A DNA stretch of 64,000 bases from Clusia tigrina (Eukaryota > Arthropoda > Insecta > Diptera > Clusiidae), in assembly GCA_920105625.2 (NCBI GenBank), contig OV050031.1:217052194-217116193 (forward strand). The letters are read 5' to 3'. The notes below the pieces were generated by a model. The model was not told the origin of the DNA. It did no database searches and worked only from the letters and a program-made list of their open reading frames with translations. Position numbers and translations under genes: made by a program. Each line of letters opens with the position of its first letter. Within the stretch, counting starts at the first letter, position 1. Shown here piece after piece: positions 58,983 to 64,000 of the stretch.

Positions 58983-59535
58983 TCAGGTACTATTTTGAGC
59001 CTATCAGTGACTATACAGAGACCTTAACAGAGTTGGTAATATTAAAAATGTCCTGTCTATGGAGAGACCTAGTTTCTTGTACTTCAGTTATAGCCACGCT
59101 TGACAGGTCTTTCTTTTTCCCCACATATATTTCCATCTTCATATCCTTCTACTGTCACTGAATGAGGGCACTTTTCGACACATATATTAATAGCTTAGGT
59201 GACAGCTAATTGGAGTCTCGAGGGATGTTGTCATAAGTAGAAACAAGGTGTTCACCTTGCTCTGAGGTTATCTGAGACTGTAAATGAAATGGTACCAGCT
59301 TCTTTAAGTCTAAATTTATCTCATCTAGGGCGAGATGGGACTTTGCTGTTCCCCAGCTATGCTACCATCTTCATATGTTTCCAGCGGCTCTGACTGCGAT
59401 GTATTACAAACTTATCCGATACATAGAATAAATATCAGAGATTATATGAATAGAGATCAAAGACTTCAGTCTCGAGATGATCAGAGATGAGGGTACTTCA
59501 ACAGAATACACTAATCCACTTTCTCGATTTAGCTA
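58983..59535. other. Unique sequence, possibly diverged from the adjacent repeat
   Basis: No gene and no continuation of the pol fragment is recognisable. Words such as gagacctagtttcttgtac and ccttctactgtcactga hint at decayed units of the 59.5-60.2 kb repeat. Confidence 0.45.
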
Positions 59536-60205
59536 AGACCATAATTGAAACAGGAGCAGTTTGTTGTAGAAGGTTATACTCTTCTCTAATAGAATAACAG
59601 GACCTGTTTCTTCTCAAATATAACCTTTTTCCTTCTTCAAGTACTACCAGAGACACTGACCAAAGCTACTTCGAATAGTAGCAGGAGCAGTTTCTTGTAG
59701 AAGGACATCTTCCTGTCTAATATAACCTTTTTCCTTCAAGTATTATCAGAGGTACTGAACAAAGCTATTTCGAACAGTAACAGGAGCAGTTTCTTGTAGT
59801 TTTCTTGTAGAACGACATCTTCTTCTCTAATAGAACATTTTTCCTTCATTAATATTACCACAAGTACTGAACAAAGCTATTTCGAAGAGTAACAGGAGCA
59901 GTGTCTTGTAGAAGGACATCCTTTTGTCTAATATAACCTTTGTTCCTTCTTCAAGTGTTACCAGAGGCTCTGACCAAAGCTACTTCGAACAGTAACAAGG
60001 GCAGTTTCTTGTAGTTTTTTTGTAGAAGGACATTCTCTTCTCTAATAGACACTTTTTCCTTCTTCAAGTATTCCAAAAAGAACTATTCAAAGCTACGTCG
60101 AACAGGAACAGTAGCAGTTACTTGTAGTTGTCGTGTAGAAGGACGTCCTCTTGTCTAATATAAACCTTTTGCTTCTTCAAGTCTTACCAGAGGCCCTCAC
60201 CAAAT
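59536..60205. repeat. ~100-130-bp tandem repeat (caggagcagtttcttgtag)
   Basis: The phrase (a)ggagcagtttcttgtag or a variant occurs near 59551, 59682, 59780, 59896, 59997 and 60109. Units share aaggacatcttcttctctaa, tataacctttttccttcttc and agaggtactgaacaaagcta. A 12-bp internal doubling (ttcttgtagttttcttgtag) distinguishes some units. Confidence 0.88.
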
Positions 60206-61004
60206 CTGTTCCTTTCGGTACTATAATGGACTACCAGTTACCTTAACAGAGGCTGATAAACACTCAGAAATGTTATATTCCGCTTTAGCCAAGTCCTTAG
60301 GCATTCTAGCACCAGTGTTCTCTATTCCTTAGCGCTGGTTTGGGACATGATATTTAGTTATATATTTCTATGAGAAAACTATAATTTATCAGGATTTCAT
60401 ACGGCCTTCCGCTGCCTTTTCTTGTACACCCCCGGTTAAATTTTTTCAGGCAGGGCAACTGAACTGTTCTTCTTTACTAAATTTAATCGCTGTGAAACTA
60501 ACGAATGAACTGAACTAAATTATTCCCCATGATGAAAGGAGCATCTCTGAAATAACAATTGTTTAAATTTTCACCAACTTAATCCGATTACTTGTATATT
60601 AAAATTACTTTTTGCCTTGGCCTGTAAAGCAAGTTCTCCTTTTACTACTATTATTGAATTGAAATCCTTTGTTAATATGCTTCGCTCCTTACTTGCAATT
60701 CAAGGTAAATCTTCGCACCGAGGCATACGCCTGAATTTTGCAAACCACAACAAACAACCGCACACAACAATAGCACACAAAACTATAATTACAATTTACG
60801 TTTCAGAGCGGACGTTCCTTTCGACTGCAATTTGATGCAATTAAATCTGAAGAGTAGATTAAATAAACAAATAAATGCATAAATGAAGACTTTCCAAGGC
60901 GTTTCCATTCAATGGAATGCTCTCATCACAGTTGTTTATATCAAGGAGAAAAATTTAATTCCACAATTTTGGTATTAAGCCATGGGCGGCAGGTACGGTA
61001 CACT
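60206..61004. other. Unique non-coding sequence
   Basis: No gene is supported; frames at 60617-60835 and 60912-61136 have no domain. Confidence 0.55.
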
Positions 61005-61270
61005 GGGAATATTTTTGTGGCGAGAAAATATCTTTCTACGTTTCTGTTATATATGAGATCCTTTCAATTTACTCTAGGAAAACTCCTCAATCCTGTTATC
61101 AGACCTATGAAACTATGCTATGTAATGAAAAGATGATGGGAATAGTTTTGTGGTGAGAAAATAATCAACTATATTTGAAATCCTTTTAGATGAGATCCTT
61201 TTATTGTACCCCAGGAAAAATCCTCCATCTTGTTATCAGACCTACGAAACTCTGCTTTGAAATGAAAAGC
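61005..61270. repeat. 133-bp direct repeat, two copies
   Basis: gggaatatttttgtggcgag at 61005 and gggaatagttttgtggtgag at 61138 start two units. Both contain atgagatccttt, ggaaaa.tcctc, cttgttatcagacct and gaaactctgct.tg.aatgaaaag-like segments. Confidence 0.82.
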
Positions 61271-62069
61271 TGATTAGGCGTGGGCTTTTAACATGGTTTG
61301 ATTATAGGAACATGGCCTAGAACAGAGTACGAGGGCCTGGAACACTGCTGACTAACTAGTTTCACTTTCCTCTCTCTGAGATCTTTCCAATGCAATTACA
61401 ACAAACACCAAAAACAAGGATAGCAAAAGACCCAAAACAATGACAACAGACACTCCAACAAGGACCATGAAACACCAACTAGAATTTCAGATGCGAAGGA
61501 CATCAAAGTTGAGGATGTTTTTCTAGCACTAGCCAAAAATTTTTGTTCCCAACTGTTTTGCATCTTTTTATAAAATATCCTTTCAGCATCCTTTCAAAAC
61601 TTTATTGCCCAATAACTCTTCATTATCCTTATGTTTAGTAAGTACATTTTGTATAGCACAAATTTCATTCTCTTGTCATTTCGCCCACACTATTGTGTTC
61701 TAATAAATTTGTAATTGAAATTTACCTGGGCGGGGGGGGGGGGGGACTACCATTTGCATAGACGTTTGTGTACGTTTGTTGAAGGACATTTAAAAGATTT
61801 GAGTATTTTTTGTTTAAATTTATATAGCCAACATATCCTTTTTGCTTGCTCTCACATTGAAGCATATCATCAACGACAGGAGCAACAACGGCAACCGCAG
61901 CAACGCCAGGAACAATATCAAAAGGACCCCTCCTTTCTTTTGATGGGGCACAAGAGTAGAACACATATTGGCATTACACAGAGCAAAGAGCTCTGGTGAA
62001 ACAAACGCTGCGTGGCAGAGTGTTTTGTGTGCTGCACTTCAGGTGGGTGGGGGATGGTGAATGGGGATG
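61271..62069. other. Unique non-coding sequence with a G homopolymer
   Basis: A G run of about 15 interrupted by one C context lies at 61731-61745. CAACGGCAACC/CAGGAGCAAC-rich sequence at 61873-61912 produces a Gln/Arg-rich frame. No gene is supported. Confidence 0.55.
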
Positions 62070-62215
62070 AGAGTTGGTTGGTTGGTAGGGTGCTTGATGC
62101 GTTGGTGGGTTGCTGGGTTGGTGGGTTGCTGCGTTGGTGGGTTGCTGCGTTGGTGGGTTGCTGCGTTGGTGGGTTGCTGCGTTGGTGGGTTGCTGGGTTG
62201 TTGGTAGTCGTGGGT
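62070..62215. repeat. 16-bp minisatellite (ttgctgcgttggtggg)
   Basis: About eight copies of ttgctgcgttggtggg with ttgctgggttggtggg variants. The Trp/Val/Gly-rich plus-strand frame and the NPPTQQPT-type minus-strand frame are both repeat translations. Confidence 0.94.
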
Positions 62216-62324
62216 AGATGGGCTGATGAGGTCCTTCTAAAGAGCCAAAGCATCACATTTGGTTATAATATTTTGTACTCGTATGCAACGGCATTGCCAC
62301 AATTAATTCATTGTTATTGTAGGT

Positions 62325-62492
62325 ATTGTTTATTGTTGTTGTTGTTACCAAAGTTGTTGTTGTTGTTACCAAAGTTGTTGTTGTTGTTGCTATTGTTGTT
62401 GTTGCTATTGTTGTTGTTGCTATTCTTGTTGTGTTGGTATTGTTGTTGTGTTGTTGTTTCTATTGTTGTTGTAGGTGTTGTCGGTGTTGTTT

Positions 62493-62523
<31 letters not shown>

Positions 62524-62530
62524 CCTTGTC
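62325..62530. repeat. GTT triplet tract with short higher-order units
   Basis: Long interrupted (TTG)n, including two copies of ttgttaccaaagttgttg and three of ttgttgctattgttgttg. It yields the Leu/Val/Cys-rich and Asn/Thr-rich frames seen on both strands; these are not genes. Confidence 0.95.
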
Positions 62531-63274
62531 GTTTGTGGGTACCTTTGTGTGTGAGTTCTACTGAAAATATTTTGTTTAATTGTATAAAACAAAACGAAGT
62601 ATTTTCAATTCACTTCCAAAGCCTTTCAAAGATGTGAATTTTTGTTTTTATAAGTTTTTTTTTCTTTTTGGAATTTTTATTTTATTTATTTGATAAAGAG
62701 AAAAGTTTGTTTCGTTGCTCTCGCATTGTGTGCTTTGTACGATTGTGAATGTAAAACTTCTGTGAGGATAAATTAAAACAAAATATTCTTAAAAATATTT
62801 CACCTGTTCCTCCACTCACACAGTTAGAGCGGAACCTCCCAGTGGGTAAACAGATGCGTCGGAAGACTCAAAGAATTCAAAAGCCATTCCAAGTTAGTGT
62901 TTTCTTCGTTTATTTTCTGACTTACTTTTTTGGTATAGTGTCCGAGAAGTGCTTCCGCATTCGCTTCTTTTGGAACGCCTTTTGTACCAGGTAGTCCGTC
63001 CAGTCTTAAGTGAGATTGGAAACACCCACGTTTAGTGGACATATCCAGTGAAAAGATTCTGACGAGGAAAGACTTGTATCAACATTCAAGTTTCAGCATT
63101 TTAATTAACAATGTTTGTTTGTTTTTAGAGTAATTTTTGTGTAATGAAATGTTAATATTTTTTCATTTTTTTTTTATAATTTATTAAATTTATTATTTCT
63201 TTATTCAATATATTTTTTAAATATTTGTCTTCCTATCAAATCCTTAAATAAACTGATTTTCCCCTGAGCTTGTG
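62531..63274. other. Unique non-coding sequence
   Basis: The 72-residue minus-strand frame (62824-63042) is protein-like in composition but matches no family I recognise. T/A-rich sequence at 63100-63250 precedes the terminal satellite. Confidence 0.55.
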
Positions 63275-63279
63275 GGCTC

Positions 63280-64000
63280 TCAGATGTCCTGCCTACTCTT
63301 CTGTGCTGTGTATGCAGTTTATCATCTCTCAAAATGAGCCATGGTCTCAACTCCTGCATCTGAAGATCTTCTATCAGGGCACTGAGATGTCCTGCCTACT
63401 CTTCTGTGCTGTGTGGATACAGTTTTTCATCTCTCAAAATGTGTCATGGTCTCAACTCCTGCATCTCAAGATCTTCTATCAGGGCACTGAGATGTCCTGC
63501 CTACTCTTCTGTGCTGTGTGGATACAGTTTATCATCTCTCAAAATGAGTCATGGTCTCAACGCCTGCATCTGAAGATCTTCTATCAGGGCTATGAGATGT
63601 CCTGCCTATTCTTCTGTGCTGTGTATGTAGTTTATCATCTCTCAAAATGAGTCATGGTCTCAACGCCTGCATCTGAAGATCTTCTATCAGGGCACTGAGA
63701 TGTCCTGCCTACTCTTCTGTGCTGTGTATGCAGTTTATCATCTCTCAAAATGAGCCATGGTCTCAACTCCTGCATCTGAAGATCTTCTATCAGGGCACTG
63801 AGATGTCCTGCCTACTCTTCTGTGCTGTGTATGCAGTTTATCATCTCTCAAAATGAGTCATGGTCTCAACTCCTGCATCTGAAGATCTTCTATCAGGGCA
63901 CTGAGATGTTCTTCTGTGCTGTGTATGTAGTTTATCATCTCTCAAAATGAGTCATGGTCTCAACGCCTGCATCTGAAGATCTGCTATCAGGGCACTGAGA
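63280..64000. repeat. 103-105-bp satellite, continuing past the right edge
   Basis: agatgtcctgcctactcttc (or its deleted form) starts units at 63282, 63385, 63490, 63595, 63698, 63801 and 63904. Two unit types differ by tgtatgcagtttatc (103 bp) versus tgtggatacagtttatc (105 bp); the unit at 63904 lacks cctgcctac. Units share cttctatcagggcactgag and catctctcaaaatgagtcat and are very similar, suggesting recent homogenisation. The 126-residue frame is read-through. Confidence 0.96.

Larger units (their letters stand above)
1..64000 (+). other. Probable interior of one very large intron (plus-strand host gene, unidentified)
   Basis: Seen: no conserved coding gene on either strand, very high A+T, many tandem repeats, and two high-quality fused 3'/5' splice sites (CAG|GTAAGG, CAG|GTGAGT), both on the plus strand 40.9 kb apart. 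Known: recursive splice sites occur almost only in long introns of insect genes, often developmental or neuronal, where they let the intron be removed in segments. Inference: the window lies inside a single plus-strand intron longer than 41 kb. Alternatively it is intergenic DNA with chance splice-like matches, or it spans more than one gene. The host gene cannot be named; the second putative microexon encodes a Gln/Pro/Tyr-rich peptide, which is not diagnostic. Confidence 0.55.

Noticed and set aside
62025..62055. Possible fused splice site CACTTCAG|GTGGGT
   Set aside because: The lead-in is G/T-rich, not pyrimidine-rich, and no branch point is visible.
62012..62554. 180-codon frame with Trp/Gly repeats and hydrophobic tail
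   Set aside because: Made from the 16-bp minisatellite followed by a GTT tract; no independent coding signal.
62824..63042. 72-codon minus-strand frame with protein-like composition
   Set aside because: No recognised motif, no homologue I can recall, no exon boundaries; kept only as a note.

Overview
The window looks like a long non-coding stretch of a higher-fly (brachyceran dipteran) genome, most likely one very large intron of a plus-strand gene. The evidence is high A+T content, abundant CAA/GTT, CAG/CTG, CA/TG and GCCTGCCTG runs, TATATA-inserted LTR fragments, and no conserved protein-coding gene over 64 kb. The species and the host gene cannot be named from the sequence. The intron reading rests on two strong recursive splice sites (an intact 3' splice site fused directly to a 5' splice site), both on the plus strand: CAG|GTAAGG at 15246/15247 and CAG|GTGAGT at 56111/56112, 40.9 kb apart. 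Each is followed by a second good 5' splice site, defining putative microexons of 42 and 45 nt that are both multiples of three and open in frame 0. This is the arrangement known from Drosophila Ubx microexons and recursive (ratchet) splicing of long introns.

Layout. 1-15 kb: a degenerate array carrying GCATATTTTTAGGC (0.88-1.9 kb), a strictly periodic 145-bp satellite with an alternating two-monomer higher order (3.75-5.35 kb), TGAGT/ACTCA arrays (7.7-9.44 kb), an array around GTCTTATAAAGTCC (10.9-12.1 kb) and an extremely A/T-rich block (13.1-14.95 kb). Then come recursive site 1 (15.25 kb), pyrimidine-rich and 21-bp arrays (15.65-16.5 kb), a 22-bp array (18.9-19.3 kb), and two related solo-LTR-like insertions (19.6-20.27 and 23.79-24.41 kb). 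24.6-31.8 kb holds several 12- to 136-bp tandem families. 34.86-36.78 kb holds a large set of TGACATGTCA palindromes that recur at 53.3-54.6 kb. 39.4-40.87 kb repeats the 0.88-1.9 kb motif in the opposite orientation. 42-43.5 kb and 46-47.85 kb are further minisatellites. Recursive site 2 lies at 56.11 kb. A decayed Ty3/gypsy-like pol 3' end sits on the minus strand at 58.6-58.98 kb. A 103-105-bp satellite starts at 63.28 kb and runs off the right edge.

The most biologically specific signal is the pair of recursive splice sites with their in-frame microexons. The most unusual structural signal is the number of unrelated, locally confined tandem families (more than 20), several of which share short palindromic or oriented motifs across tens of kilobases. 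No tRNA, rRNA, CRISPR, operon or intact transposon was found. Nearly all long reading frames are read-through of tandem or triplet repeats.
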